From: Helicobacter pylori
GTDB lineage: Bacteria > Campylobacterota > Campylobacteria > Campylobacterales > Helicobacteraceae
NCBI GenBank assembly: GCA_008032955.1
Contig: CP032046.1
Coordinates: 1,364,001-1,428,000 of the forward strand
Direction of reading: 5' to 3'
DNA length: 64,000 nt
Below are positions 9,472-19,143 of the stretch, piece after piece (positions within the stretch are counted from its first letter, which is position 1; each line of letters starts with the position of its first letter). The position numbers were made by a program, and so were the translations under genes. The notes beneath the pieces were generated by a model. The model saw only the letters and a program-made list of their open reading frames with translations. It did no database searches and had not been told where the DNA came from.

Positions 9472-10124
9472 AAATTTTAATCCTTTTTTTTATCTGTTTA
9501 AACGCGCTATTCGCCCTGGATTCAAACGCGCTTAAAACAGGGATTAAAGAAATTTACCTCAAAGAATACAAAGACTTAAAATTAGAAATTAAAACCATTA
9601 ACTTAGAAATCCCAGAGCGTTTTTCTCACGCTTCCATTTTAAGCTATGAATTGAGTGCTTCTAATAAGCTTAAAAAAGATGGGGTCGTGTTTTTAAGATT
9701 GGAAAATGAGCCTAATTTACGCCTACCGGTGCGTTATAGCGTGGTAGGTAGCATGCAGGCTTTTAAAAGCATAAGTGCGATTAAAAAAGATGAGAACATC
9801 ACCGCCAACAACACTCAAAAAGAACGCATTCCTTTTGGCGTGCTTTCTAACCCCTTATTAGAGGGCGCGATTGATAGAGTGAGCGCGAAACATTTTATCC
9901 CCCCTGACACGCTTTTAAGCATGGATAAAACCCAAGCTTTAATCATCGTGCGTAAAAACGACATTATCACCGGGGTGTATGAAGAGGGGCAAATCAGCAT
10001 AGAAATAAGCCTAAAAGCCCTAGAAAATGGCGCACTTAATCAAATCATTCAAGCGAAAAATTTAGAAAGCAATAAAATACTCAAAGCAAAAGTGTTGAGC
10101 AGCTCTAAAGCGCAAATCTTATAA
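9468..10124 (+). CDS. flgA: Flagellar basal body P-ring assembly protein FlgA
   Basis: 218-residue periplasmic chaperone for P-ring (FlgI) assembly. It has a short signal peptide (MKILILFFICLNALFA, cleavage probably before LDS) and a C-terminal SAF-like domain (residues about 130-215: VSAKHFIPPDTLLSMDKTQAL, then ENGALNQIIQAKNLESNKIL), the typical FlgA arrangement. Start is TTG at 9468, overlapping the helicase stop by four bases, so it is likely translated by coupling. Its presence next to the PflB-like gene gives this segment a flagellar flavour, although the helicase lies between. Resembles HP1477. Confidence 0.85.
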   Translation: MKILILFFICLNALFALDSNALKTGIKEIYLKEYKDLKLEIKTINLEIPERFSHASILSYELSASNKLKKDGVVFLRLENEPNLRLPVRYSVVGSMQAFKSISAIKKDENITANNTQKERIPFGVLSNPLLEGAIDRVSAKHFIPPDTLLSMDKTQALIIVRKNDIITGVYEEGQISIEISLKALENGALNQIIQAKNLESNKILKAKVLSSSKAQIL

Positions 10125-10133
10125 AGGATATTC

Positions 10134-10696
10134 ATGAAATTGGTTTTAGGCATCAGCGGGGCGAGCGGGATACCCCTAGCCTTGCGGTTTTTAGAAAAAT
10201 TACCTAAAGAAATTGAAGTTTTTGTCGTGGCGTCTAAAAACGCGCATGTCGTGGCGTTAGAAGAATCGAATATTAACCTTAAAAACGCCATGAAAGATTT
10301 ACGGCCTGGCGCGACTTTTTTTAACGAGCAAGACATTCATGCGAGCATCGCTTCAGGGAGTTATGGTATCCATAAAATGGCGATCATTCCAGCGAGCATG
10401 GACATGGTGGCTAAAATCGCGCATGGCTTTGGGGGGATTTGATCTCTAGGAGCGCGTCTGTGATGCTTAAAGAAAAGCGCCCCTTACTCATTGCCCCTAG
10501 AGAAATGCCTTTAAGTGCTATTATGTTGGAAAATTTGCTCAAACTCGCCCATTCTAATGCGATCATTGCGCCGCCGATGATGACTTATTACACCCAGAGC
10601 AAGACTTTAGAAGCGATGCAAGATTTTTTAGTGGGGAAGTGGTTTGACAGCCTAGGGATAGAAAATGACTTATACCCACGATGGGGAATGAACTGA
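10134..10696 (+). pseudogene. ubiX: UbiX flavin prenyltransferase, broken by -1 frameshift
   Basis: UbiX attaches a dimethylallyl group to FMN to make the prenyl-FMN cofactor of UbiD-type decarboxylases, probably serving menaquinone synthesis here. The first 102 codons (LVLGISGASGIPLALRF, the FMN/phosphate site) read to AKIAHGFGG and then hit TGA at 10440-10442. The remainder, DLISRSASVMLKEKRPLL and APREMPLSAIMLENLL, continues in another frame to 10696. The break is in a run of six G at 10431-10436; seven G would give an uninterrupted 187-residue UbiX (GFGGDLISRS). Either the strain is ubiX-negative, the run varies by slippage, or it is a base-calling error. Resembles HP1476. Confidence 0.85.
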
Positions 10697-11169
10697 TGCA
10701 AAAAATCGGCATTTACCCGGGCACTTTTGATCCGGTCACTAACGGGCATATAGACATTATCCACCGCTCTAGCGAATTGTTTGAAAAGCTCATTGTCGCT
10801 GTGGCGCATTCAAGCGCTAAAAACCCCATGTTCAGTTTAAAAGAGCGCTTAAAAATGATGCAACTCGCCACTAAAAGTTTTAAAAATGTAGAATGCGTGG
10901 CGTTTGAAGGGCTATTAGCCAATCTGGCTAAAGAATACCATTGTAAGGTGTTAGTTAGGGGCTTAAGGGTGGTGAGCGATTTTGAATACGAATTGCAAAT
11001 GGGCTATGCGAACAAATCCTTAAACCACGAATTAGAGACCTTGTATTTCATGCCCACTTTACAAAACGCTTTCATCAGCTCTTCTATCGTGCGATCCATT
11101 ATCGCGCATAAGGGCGATGCGAGCCATTTAGTGCCTAAAGAAATTTATCCTTTGATTTCAAAGGTTTAA
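10696..11169 (+). CDS. coaD: Phosphopantetheine adenylyltransferase
   Basis: 157-residue CoaD (formerly KdtB), which transfers AMP to 4'-phosphopantetheine to make dephospho-CoA. The nucleotidyltransferase signature [20 protein letters not shown] with the T/HxGH motif is at the N terminus, and the ISSSIVRSI motif, equivalent to the ISSTxVR signature, is near the C terminus. I place the start at ATG 10696, which overlaps the ubiX stop (TGATG) and gives the usual 157 residues; an in-frame ATG at 10681 would add five unconserved residues inside ubiX. Resembles HP1475. Confidence 0.93.
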
Positions 11170-11170
11170 A

Positions 11171-11746
11171 ATGTATGTGGCGTTAGAAGGCGTTGATGGC
11201 GCGGGCAAAAGCACTCAAGTAGAACTATTAAAAACCAGGTTTAAAAACGCCCTTTTTACCAAAGAGCCAGGGGGGACAAAAATGGGCGAGAGTTTAAGGC
11301 GTATCGCTTTGAATGAAAATATCAGCGAATTAGCCCGAGCGTTTTTGTTTTTAAGCGATAGGGCTGAGCATGCAGAAAGCGTGATAAAACCGGCATTGAA
11401 AGAAAAAAGACTCATCATTAGCGACAGGAGTTTGATTTCTGGCATGGCTTATAGCGAATTTTCAAGCTTAGAATTAAACCTACTTGCCACTCAAAGCGTC
11501 TTGCCTGAAAAAATCATTCTTTTAGTGATAGACAAAGAGGGCTTAAAACAGCGCTTAAGCCTTAAAAGTTTAGACAAAATAGAAAACCAAGGCATAGAAA
11601 AATTACTCACCATCCAGCAAAAGCTCAAAACTCACGCTTACGCGTTAAGAGAAAAATTCGGGTGCGAAGTTTTGGAACTGAACGCCAAAGAAAGCGTTAA
11701 AAACTTACACGAAAAAATCGCCGCCTTTATAAAATGCGTTGTTTAA
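11171..11746 (+). CDS. tmk: Thymidylate kinase
   Basis: 191-residue dTMP kinase, phosphorylating dTMP to dTDP for DNA synthesis. Seen: P-loop GVDGAGKST (residues 7-15), DRxx motif [13 protein letters not shown] (arginine of the DRY/H-type motif) and the TKEPGGT segment binding dTMP. The lid region around residues 130-145 is short. It begins one base after the coaD stop codon region and its last 13 bases overlap the comF-like gene. Resembles HP1474. Confidence 0.95.
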   Translation: MYVALEGVDGAGKSTQVELLKTRFKNALFTKEPGGTKMGESLRRIALNENISELARAFLFLSDRAEHAESVIKPALKEKRLIISDRSLISGMAYSEFSSLELNLLATQSVLPEKIILLVIDKEGLKQRLSLKSLDKIENQGIEKLLTIQQKLKTHAYALREKFGCEVLELNAKESVKNLHEKIAAFIKCVV

Positions 11747-12309
11747 CCTGTTTGAAGCTTTCTTTTAAGCTCCTTTGCCCAAATTGCTTAAACGATTTGC
11801 CTTTAAGCTTAAGAGTAAGGGTTTTAGAGGGCGTGAGCGTGTATAGTTTTTACGCTTATAGCGAAATAGAAGAACTCATTAAAAGCAAATACGCGCTGAT
11901 TGGCTCTCGCATTTTGCCCTTGCTTTCTCAAAAAGCCGGTGCGGAATTTGTAAGGATTTTACAAGAAAAAGGCTTAAACACCCCCCTTTATGGCATTGCT
12001 ATTGATGATAAAATCAAATCCTTTTACTCGCATTCAGCCGCGCTTTTAAAAGGCTTTTGTCAAGGGAATTTAAAAGCCACTTACGGGCGTTTAAGGGCTA
12101 ATAATGCTGTTTCGTATGCCGGGAAAAGCTTAGAATTTCGCGCCAATAACCCACGGAATTTCACCTTTAAAGGCGATAAAAATTTAGATTATTTTTTACT
12201 AGATGACATTATCACCACCGGCACCACCCTAAAAGAAGCCCTAAAACACCTTAAAACCCTAAACATTAAAGCGCACTTTGCGATCGCGCTTTGCAGCGCG
12301 GATGAATGA
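11734..12309 (+). CDS. ComF-like phosphoribosyltransferase-fold protein
   Basis: 191-residue protein of the ComF/GntX family. Four N-terminal cysteines in two pairs (MRCLTCLKL... LLCPNC) suggest a zinc finger. The C-terminal half is a type I phosphoribosyltransferase domain whose PRPP loop reads [16 protein letters not shown]. ComF takes part in uptake of single-stranded DNA during natural transformation, and H. pylori is naturally competent, so a transformation role is likely but not shown by sequence. It starts inside tmk and ends the long + strand series; a promoter for the next gene follows immediately. Resembles HP1473. Confidence 0.8.
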   Translation: MRCLTCLKLSFKLLCPNCLNDLPLSLRVRVLEGVSVYSFYAYSEIEELIKSKYALIGSRILPLLSQKAGAEFVRILQEKGLNTPLYGIAIDDKIKSFYSHSAALLKGFCQGNLKATYGRLRANNAVSYAGKSLEFRANNPRNFTFKGDKNLDYFLLDDIITTGTTLKEALKHLKTLNIKAHFAIALCSADE

Positions 12310-12311
12310 GT

Positions 12312-12317
12312 TATAAT
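12312..12317 (+). promoter_or_regulatory. -10 box of the type IIG RM operon
   Basis: TATAAT three bases after the comF-like stop and 27 bases before the ATG of the RM gene. Spacing gives a transcription start near 12325 and a short leader with ribosome site AAAAGGA. No clear -35 box, as usual for H. pylori sigma-80 promoters. Confidence 0.6.
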
Positions 12318-12343
12318 TTTGTTTTTTTAAAAAGGATAAAACC

Positions 12344-14382
12344 ATGCAAGCTTTTCGGTTAGAAGATGATGTTGATGACTATGTCAAAAAAGAATTGATT
12401 AATTTAGGGCTTGTGAAAAATAAGGATTTTAATGTTAAAAGCCAAATGAGTCCTAGCCTTAAAAACGCCCTTTTGAATGCGAGTAAAACTAAAGATAAAA
12501 CTTCTTATGGCGAGCCAGATTTTAGCTTAGAAAAATACACGCACCCTAAAAATAAAGAGAGCGTTATCCCTGTAATTATAGAAAACAAACTCTACGCTAA
12601 AAATTTAAAAAAGCTCAAAAACGACACGCTTGCAAACGATGACAATTCCATTTCAAAATTCGCCGTGAATGGGGCTTTACACTACGCTCAAAACATCTTA
12701 AGAAACAAAGAAAAATATAAAGAATGCATCGCCATAGGCATCGCCGGCGATGATGAAGAAAACCTTTTTATAGAAGTGTATTATGTTTTTGCGAGCGGGA
12801 TCAATTCGCACAAGCTCACTAATACAAAAAACTTGCATTTTTTAGAAAATCAAGAATCGTTTAACGCTTTTTATAAAGAATGCACGCTCACTGAAGAAGA
12901 AAAGCATCTCATCTTAATCAAAACCAAAGCCGAGTTGAACGAAACCGCTAAAAAACTCAACCGCCTGATGCATAACCACAACATCACCGCGCCTCAGCGC
13001 GTGCTATACGTGAGCGGCATGCTTTTGTCCATGCAAGAAATTAAGGGCAAAAAAGGGGGCTTAAAACCAAGCGATTTAAAAGGCGAATTGACTGATACTA
13101 GTCGTGATGGCGTTTTAGTGTTTAACCAAATCAGCGAATTTTTAAAAACCAAAAACTTGAGCGAAGAAAAACGAGATCTCATGCTCGCCAGTTTTAAAGA
13201 AATCAGAAAAGATCCGCAGCGCGATAAAATAACGAGCTTGGATAAAGCCATCAGCATGCTTTTAGAAAAAGATTCAAGTATCACTAAGCAAATTTTTACC
13301 TTTCTTTATGAATTTGTCCATAAGCCCATTAATGAAAGCGACAATACCGGTCATTTAGACATCATGGGCGAACTTTATAGCGAATTTTTAAAATACGCTT
13401 TAGGGGATGGTAAGGAATTAGGCATTGTTTTAACCCCGCCTTATGTAACTAAAATGATGAGCGAACTTTTAGGGGTTAATGCGAAATCCTTTGTGATGGA
13501 TTTAGCCGCAGGGAGCGCCGGCTTTTTAATTTCTTCTATGGTGCTAATGATTGAAGACATTGAAAAAACCTATGGTAAAAACACCACTAAAGCGAACGAA
13601 AAAATCAAAGGCGCAAAAACCACGCAGCTTTTAGGCGTGGAGCTTAATGCTGAAATGTTTTCGCTAGCCACCACTAACATGATTTTAAGAGGCGATGGAT
13701 CAAGCCTAATCATCAAAGGCAACACTTTTGAAACCAATAAAAAGATTTATGAAGATTTTAAACCCAATATCCTTTTATTAAACCCTCCTTTTAGCTACGA
13801 AGAAAACGGCATGCCTTTTATCAAGTTTGGGTTAGAGCATATGCAAAAGGGCGGTTTAGGTGCGATCATTATCCAAGATAGCACAGGGAGCGGGCAAGCG
13901 TTAAAATCCAATGTTGAAATTTTAAAAAAACATCGCTTTTAGCGAGTATTAAAATGCCTACCGATTTATTCATGCCTCAAGCCGGGGTGCAAACAAGCGT
14001 TTATATTTTTAAAGCTCATGAGCCACACGATTATGAAAAGCCCGTTAAATTCATAGACTTTAGAAACGACGGCTTCAAACGCACCAAAAGAGGCTTAAAT
14101 GAAACCTCTAACCCCACCAAACGCTACGAAGAAATCATTAAAATTTACAAAGCCGGCTTAAACGCTAAAGTTTCTAAAGAGCTGTGGGGCGCTTTAGAAA
14201 CAATCTATATTGAAGATTTTATCGCTAAGCCGCATGAAAACAAGCATGCTAAAGACTTTAATTTTGAAGCCCATCAAAAGAATGAGGCTAAACCCGAATT
14301 GGAGGATTTTAAAAGAACGATAGCCGATTACCTTTCTTATGAAGTGGGCTTGATTTTAAAAAACCAAACGCCCCCAAAGTGA
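12344..14382 (+). pseudogene. Type IIG (BcgI-like) restriction-methylation subunit, broken by frameshift
   Basis: Fused nuclease and N6-adenine methyltransferase of a BcgI-type system. The N-terminal nuclease has a PD-(D/E)xK layout: EPDF with D59, then IIENK with E80 and K82. The methylase has motif I DLAAGSAGFLIS (about residue 385) and motif IV NPPF (about 480). Frame 1 stops at 13940-13942 after NVEILKK. The next frame, from about 13930, continues ASIKMPTDLFMPQAGVQTSV to a stop at 14382. One extra base in the A7 run at 13924-13930, or an A restored just after it to give KKHTLLASI, makes one protein of about 680 residues. As read, the methylase is cut after motif IV. Resembles HP1472. Confidence 0.85.
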
Positions 14383-15551
14383 TTGGCCCCCTTAGTAGCC
14401 AACTCAACGCTATTAAGTGGGGCGAGTTCAAATTAGGGGATTTGTTTGAAGCGAGTAACGGCGATTTTGACATTCAAAAACGCCACATCAATCATAAGGG
14501 CGAATTTGTCATCACTGCAGGGCTTAGCAATAATGGCGTTTTAGGGCAAAGCGATATAAAAGCAAAAGTTTTTGAAAGCCATACCATTACTATTGACATG
14601 TTTGGTTGCGCGTTTTATCGCAGTTTCCCTTATAAAATGGTAACACACGCTAGGGTATTTTCTCTCAAACCTAAATTTGAAATCAACCATAAAATCGGCT
14701 TGTTTTTATCCACGCTATTTTTTGATTACCCTAAAAAATTCGGCTATGAAAACATGTGTTCATGGGCAAAAATTAAAAACGATAAAGTCATTCTACCCCT
14801 AAAACCCACCGCTAACGCTCAAACCCTTGATGGTATAGATTTTCATTTCATGGAAAAATTCATAGCCGAACTTGAGCAGTGTCGGCTCGCCGAACTTGAG
14901 GCTTATTTAAAAGCTACAGGGCTAGAAAACACCACCCTTTCTGACGATGAAGAAAACGCCCTTAACCTTTTCAAATGCGGCTTAACATGGCAAAGCTTCA
15001 AATTAGGGGATTTGTTTGAAGCGAGTAACGGCGATTTTGACATTCAAAAACGCCACATCAATCATAAGGGCGAATTTGTCATCACTGCAGGGCTTAGCAA
15101 TAATGGCGTTTTAGGGCAAAGCGATATAAAAGCAAAAGTTTTTGAAAGCCATACCATTACTATTGACATGTTTGGTTGCGCGTTTTATCGCAGTTTCCCT
15201 TATAAAATGGTAACACACGCTAGGGTATTTTCTCTCAAACCTAAATTTGAAATCAACCATAAAATCGGCTTGTTTTTATCCACGCTATTTTTTGATTACC
15301 CTAAAAAATTCGGCTATGAAAACATGTGTTCATGGGCAAAAATTAAAAACGATAAAGTCATTCTACCCCTAAAACCCACCGCTAACGCTCAAACCCTTGA
15401 GGATATTGATTTTGATTTCATGAGCACTCTAATCAACGCCCTAATGAAACAAACCATTCAAGGCGTGGTTCAATACTGCGACGCTAAAATCCAGGCCGCA
15501 AAAGAAGTTATCAGCCAAGAAACACCCGTTCAAAAAGACTCGTTATTTTGA
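14379..15551 (+). CDS. Type IIG specificity subunit with two identical target-recognition domains
   Basis: 390-residue S subunit (BcgI B-like) that selects the DNA sequence for the preceding enzyme. Two half-subunits each begin FKLGDLFEASNGDFD (residues 17 and 207) and are connected by helical segments (residues about 155-195 and 350-380). Residues 17-150 and 207-340 are identical because 404 bp are repeated without a mismatch. Two identical recognition domains in inverted orientation predict a symmetric bipartite target. GTG start overlaps the stop of the previous reading frame (GTGA). The gene is intact although its partner is broken. Resembles HP1471 in position; the long G tract I recall for that locus is not present here. 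Confidence 0.85.
   Translation: MIGPLSSQLNAIKWGEFKLGDLFEASNGDFDIQKRHINHKGEFVITAGLSNNGVLGQSDIKAKVFESHTITIDMFGCAFYRSFPYKMVTHARVFSLKPKFEINHKIGLFLSTLFFDYPKKFGYENMCSWAKIKNDKVILPLKPTANAQTLDGIDFHFMEKFIAELEQCRLAELEAYLKATGLENTTLSDDEENALNLFKCGLTWQSFKLGDLFEASNGDFDIQKRHINHKGEFVITAGLSNNGVLGQSDIKAKVFESHTITIDMFGCAFYRSFPYKMVTHARVFSLKPKFEINHKIGLFLSTLFFDYPKKFGYENMCSWAKIKNDKVILPLKPTANAQTLEDIDFDFMSTLINALMKQTIQGVVQYCDAKIQAAKEVISQETPVQKDSLF
14427..14830 (+). repeat. 404-bp perfect direct repeat, copy 1
   Basis: Identical base for base to 14997-15400 (offset 570) over all lines compared. The copies differ at the first base on either side (G versus C before; TGGTATAG versus GGATATTG after). Encodes the first target-recognition domain of the S subunit. 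Confidence 0.97.
14997..15400 (+). repeat. 404-bp perfect direct repeat, copy 2
   Basis: Second copy, encoding the second target-recognition domain. Recombination between the copies would remove 570 bp in frame (570 = 190 codons) and leave a half-size S subunit. Confidence 0.97.
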
Positions 15552-15579
15552 AAGGGGTTTTAAGCGCTCTCGCTTGTGT

Positions 15580-15585
15580 TACAAT
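15580..15585 (+). promoter_or_regulatory. -10 box for polA
   Basis: TACAAT preceded by TGTGT (extended -10), 35 bases before the polA ATG; ribosome site AAAGGGATTG lies just upstream of the start. Confidence 0.55.
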
Positions 15586-15619
15586 AAACTTAAAATTCGC
15601 TTGATTAAAAAGGGATTGA

Positions 15620-18271
15620 ATGGAGCAGCCAGTCATTAAAGAAGGGACTTTAGCTTTAATTGATACTTTTGCGTATTTGTTTAGAAGCTATTACATGAGC
15701 GCTAAAAATAAGCCTTTAACGAACGATAAGGGCTTTCCTACAGGGCTTTTAACGGGGCTTGTGGGCATGGTTAAAAAATTTTATAAAGACAGAAAAAACA
15801 TGCCTTTTATCGTGTTCGCCCTAGAAAGCCAGACTAAAACTAAAAGAGCTGAAAAATTGGGCGAATACAAACAAAATCGCAAAGACGCCCCCAAAGAGAT
15901 GCTTTTACAAATCCCTATCGCCTTAGAATGGTTGCAAAAAATGGGTTTTGTTTGCGTGGAGGTGAATGGGTTTGAAGCCGATGACGTGATCGCCACTCTA
16001 GCCACGCTAAGCCCTTATAAAACGCGCATTTATTCTAAAGATAAGGATTTTAACCAGCTTTTGAGCGATAAAATCGCGCTTTTTGATGGCAAAACGGAGT
16101 TTTTGGCGAAGGATTGCGTGGAAAAATACGGGATTTTGCCGAGTCAATTCACGGATTATCAGGGCATTGTAGGGGATAGCAGCGATAATTACAAGGGGAT
16201 TAAAGGCATTGGGAGCAAGAACGCTAAGGAATTGTTACAGCAATTAGGGAGTTTGGAAAAAATCTATGAAAATTTAGACTTGGCGAAAAATTTACTCAGC
16301 CCTAAAATGTATCAAGCCCTGATACAAGACAAAGGAAGCGCGTTTTTAAGCAAAGAATTAGCCACTTTAGAAAGAGGGTGTATTAAGGAATTTGATTTTT
16401 TGAGTTGCGCTTTTCCTAGCGAAAACCCTTTATTGAAAATCAAAGACGAATTGAAAGAATATGGTTTTATTTCCACTTTAAGGGATTTAGAAAATTCCCC
16501 TTTAATTGTAGAAAACGCGCCCATATTAGACAGTGCCCCTAAAAAATCGCGCATGATCGTTTTGGAAAGCGCCGCACTTTTGAGCATGTTTTTAGAAAAG
16601 TTAGAAAATCCTAACGCAAGGATTTTTGCACGTTTGGTTTTGGATAAAGACAAAAAAATTCTGGCCCTAGCGTTTTTATATGAAGATCAAGGCTATTTTT
16701 TACCTTTAGAAGAGGCGTTATTTTCGCCCTTTTCTTTAGAATTTTTGCAAAACGCTTTTTTTAAAATGTTACAGCATGCGCAAATCATTGGGCATGATTT
16801 AAAACCCTTATTGAGCTTTTTAAAAGCCAAATACCAGGTGTCTTTAGAAAACATTCGCATCCAAGACACTCAAATTTTAGCGTTTTTGAAAAATCCGGAA
16901 AAAGTGGGGTTTGATGAAGTTTTAAAGGAATATTTAAAAGAAGAATTGATCTTGCATGAAAAAATCAAAGATTTTAAGACAAAAGCAGAGAAATTAGAAC
17001 TTTTAAGCGTGGAATTAAGTGCTTTAAAGCGTTTGTGCGAATACTTTGAAAAAGGGGGGCTAGAAGAGGGTTTGCTTTATTTGGCTAGAGAAGTTGAAAC
17101 GCCGTTTGTGAAAGTTTTAATGGGCATGGAATTTCAAGGCTTTAAAATTGATGCGCCTTATTTCAAGCGCTTAGAGCAGGAGTTTAAGAATGAATTAAAC
17201 GTTTTAGAGCGCCAAATTTTGGATCTAATCGGCGTGGATTTTAACCTTAATTCGCCTAAGCAACTCGGTGAGATCCTGTATGAAAAATTAGGGCTTCCTA
17301 AAAATAAAAGCCATTCTACCGATGAAAAAAATTTGTTAAAAATCCTAGACAAGCACCCAAGCATCCCTTTGATTTTAGAATACAGGGAATTGAATAAGCT
17401 TTTTAACACTTACACCACCCCCTTATTGCGCCTAAAAGACAAAGACGATAAAATCCATACCACTTTCATCCAAACCGGCACAGCTACCGGGCGTTTAAGC
17501 TCGCATTCGCCTAATTTGCAAAATATCCCGGTGCGATCGCCTAAAGGCTTACTCATTCGTAAGGGCTTTATTGCTAGCTCTAAAGAATATTGTTTGCTAG
17601 GGGTGGATTATTCGCAGATTGAATTGCGTTTATTGGCCCATTTCAGTCAGGATAAGGATTTAATGGAGGCGTTTTTAAAGGGGCGAGACATCCATTTAGA
17701 AACTTCTAAAGCGTTGTTTGGTGGAGATTTAGCCAAAGAAAAACGATCCATCGCTAAAAGCATTAATTTTGGGCTGGTGTATGGCATGGGGAGTAAGAAA
17801 TTGAGCGAAACTTTAAATATCCCTTTAAGTGAGGCTAAAAGTTACATAGAAGCGTATTTCAAACGATTCCCCAGCATCAAAGATTATTTGAATGGCATGA
17901 AAGAAGAGATTTTAAAAACTTCTAAAGCCTTTACCTTGCTTGGGCGTTACCGGGTGTTTGATTTTAATGGCGTGAATGATTACATCAAGGGCAATTATTT
18001 GCGAGAGGGCGTGAATGCGATTTTTCAAGGGAGTGCCAGCGATTTATTGAAATTAGGCATGCTCAAAGTGAGCGAGCGTTTCAAAAATAACCCTTCAGTA
18101 AGGCTGCTTTTGCAAGTGCATGACGAATTGATTTTTGAAATTGAAGAAAAAAACGCCCCAGAGTTGCAACAAGAAATCCAACGCATTCTTAATGATGAAG
18201 TGTATCCTTTGAGAGTGCCGCTAGAAACGAGCGCGTTTATCGCTAAGCGTTGGAATGAATTAAAAGGTTAG
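15620..18271 (+). CDS. polA: DNA polymerase I
   Basis: 883-residue polymerase for Okazaki fragment processing and repair. Domains in order: 5' nuclease (residues 1-290, with VEVNGFEADDVIATL, YSKDKDFNQLL and GDSSDNYKGIKGIG); a degenerate 3'-5' exonuclease-like domain (about 305-480) in which the DEDD carboxylates are not recognisable; and the polymerase domain with motif A LLGVDYSQIELRLLAH, motif B KRSIAKSINFGLVYG and motif C LLQVHDELIFEI. Length is normal for epsilonproteobacteria. It has its own promoter after the RM locus and no gene follows closely. Resembles HP1470. Confidence 0.96.
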   Translation: MEQPVIKEGTLALIDTFAYLFRSYYMSAKNKPLTNDKGFPTGLLTGLVGMVKKFYKDRKNMPFIVFALESQTKTKRAEKLGEYKQNRKDAPKEMLLQIPIALEWLQKMGFVCVEVNGFEADDVIATLATLSPYKTRIYSKDKDFNQLLSDKIALFDGKTEFLAKDCVEKYGILPSQFTDYQGIVGDSSDNYKGIKGIGSKNAKELLQQLGSLEKIYENLDLAKNLLSPKMYQALIQDKGSAFLSKELATLERGCIKEFDFLSCAFPSENPLLKIKDELKEYGFISTLRDLENSPLIVENAPILDSAPKKSRMIVLESAALLSMFLEKLENPNARIFARLVLDKDKKILALAFLYEDQGYFLPLEEALFSPFSLEFLQNAFFKMLQHAQIIGHDLKPLLSFLKAKYQVSLENIRIQDTQILAFLKNPEKVGFDEVLKEYLKEELILHEKIKDFKTKAEKLELLSVELSALKRLCEYFEKGGLEEGLLYLAREVETPFVKVLMGMEFQGFKIDAPYFKRLEQEFKNELNVLERQILDLIGVDFNLNSPKQLGEILYEKLGLPKNKSHSTDEKNLLKILDKHPSIPLILEYRELNKLFNTYTTPLLRLKDKDDKIHTTFIQTGTATGRLSSHSPNLQNIPVRSPKGLLIRKGFIASSKEYCLLGVDYSQIELRLLAHFSQDKDLMEAFLKGRDIHLETSKALFGGDLAKEKRSIAKSINFGLVYGMGSKKLSETLNIPLSEAKSYIEAYFKRFPSIKDYLNGMKEEILKTSKAFTLLGRYRVFDFNGVNDYIKGNYLREGVNAIFQGSASDLLKLGMLKVSERFKNNPSVRLLLQVHDELIFEIEEKNAPELQQEIQRILNDEVYPLRVPLETSAFIAKRWNELKG

Positions 18272-18341
18272 TTTTTAATTGAGTTTAAGAAAAAATATAT
18301 TATTATTTCTTTATAAGTAATACTTAGCCATTTTAAGCTAA

Positions 18342-18347
18342 TATAAT
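18342..18347 (+). promoter_or_regulatory. -10 box for the outer membrane protein gene
   Basis: TATAAT inside the AT-rich stretch 18283-18360, 38 bases before the ATG at 18385; ribosome site AAGGGAAGAG follows. Start of transcription expected near 18355. Confidence 0.6.
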
Positions 18348-18384
18348 ATAAAGTCATTATCAAAGAATAAAGGGAAGAGACTGA

Positions 18385-19131
18385 ATGTTGAAAAGAATCA
18401 TATTATTAGGGGCTTTGGGTGTTTTAGCGAGCGCTGAAGAGAGCGCGGCTTTTGTGGGAGTCAATTACCAGGTGAGCATGATACAAAATCAGACTAAAAT
18501 GGTGAATGAAAACGGCTTGCAAAAACCTTTGATAAAATTCCCGCCTTATGCAGGAGCGGGTTTTGAAGCGGGCTATAAGCAATTTTTTGGCAAGAAAAAA
18601 TGGTTTGGCATGCGTTATTATGGGTTTTTTGACTACGCGCACAACCGCTTTGGCGTGATGAAAAAGGGTATCCCGGTGGGCGAGAGCGGGTTTATTTACA
18701 ATAGCTTTAGTTTTGGTGGGACGACTTTAACAGAAAGGGATTCCTATCAAGGGCAATATTATGTCAATTTATTCACTTATGGTGTGGGGTTGGATACGCT
18801 GTGGAATTTTGTGAATAAAGAAAACATGGTTTTTGGTTTTGTGGTAGGAATCCAATTGGCTGGGGATAGTTGGGCAACGAGCATCAGTAAAGAGATCGCT
18901 AGTTATGTAAAACACCACAGCGATTCCAGTTATAGCCCGGCGAATTTCCAGTTTTTATGGAAATTTGGGATCCGCACCCATATCGCCAAACACAATAGTC
19001 TGGAATTAGGGATTAAAGTGCCTACGATCACGCACCGGCTTTTTTCTATTACCAACGAAAAGGGATACACCTTACAAGCTGATGTGCGTAGAGTCTATGC
19101 GTTTCAAATCAGTTATTTGAGGGATTTTTAA
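18385..19131 (+). CDS. Outer membrane protein (Hor-related family)
   Basis: 248-residue beta-barrel protein. The signal peptide MLKRIILLGALGVLASA is followed by a mature start EESAAFVGVNYQVSM, and the C terminus QISYLRDF ends in phenylalanine, the signal for outer membrane insertion. Internal strands of the GAGFEAGYKQFFG and GMRYYGFFDYAHNRF type are the hallmark of the H. pylori OMP superfamily; the same GLRLYGFFDYAHAN block occurs in the horL product encoded at 50445-51172. Function is not known. It is monocistronic with its own promoter. Resembles HP1469. Confidence 0.85.
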   Translation: MLKRIILLGALGVLASAEESAAFVGVNYQVSMIQNQTKMVNENGLQKPLIKFPPYAGAGFEAGYKQFFGKKKWFGMRYYGFFDYAHNRFGVMKKGIPVGESGFIYNSFSFGGTTLTERDSYQGQYYVNLFTYGVGLDTLWNFVNKENMVFGFVVGIQLAGDSWATSISKEIASYVKHHSDSSYSPANFQFLWKFGIRTHIAKHNSLELGIKVPTITHRLFSITNEKGYTLQADVRRVYAFQISYLRDF

Positions 19132-19143
19132 CCCCTTTTTAGA

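Noticed and set aside
10681-10695. Earlier ATG for CoaD
   Set aside because: It adds five residues inside ubiX before the conserved [11 protein letters not shown] start; ATG 10696 overlaps the stop as in neighbouring genes.
14427-15400. Repeat pair considered as a mobile element or CRISPR-like array
   Set aside because: Only two long copies, both coding and in frame inside one gene; no terminal inverted repeats or spacers.
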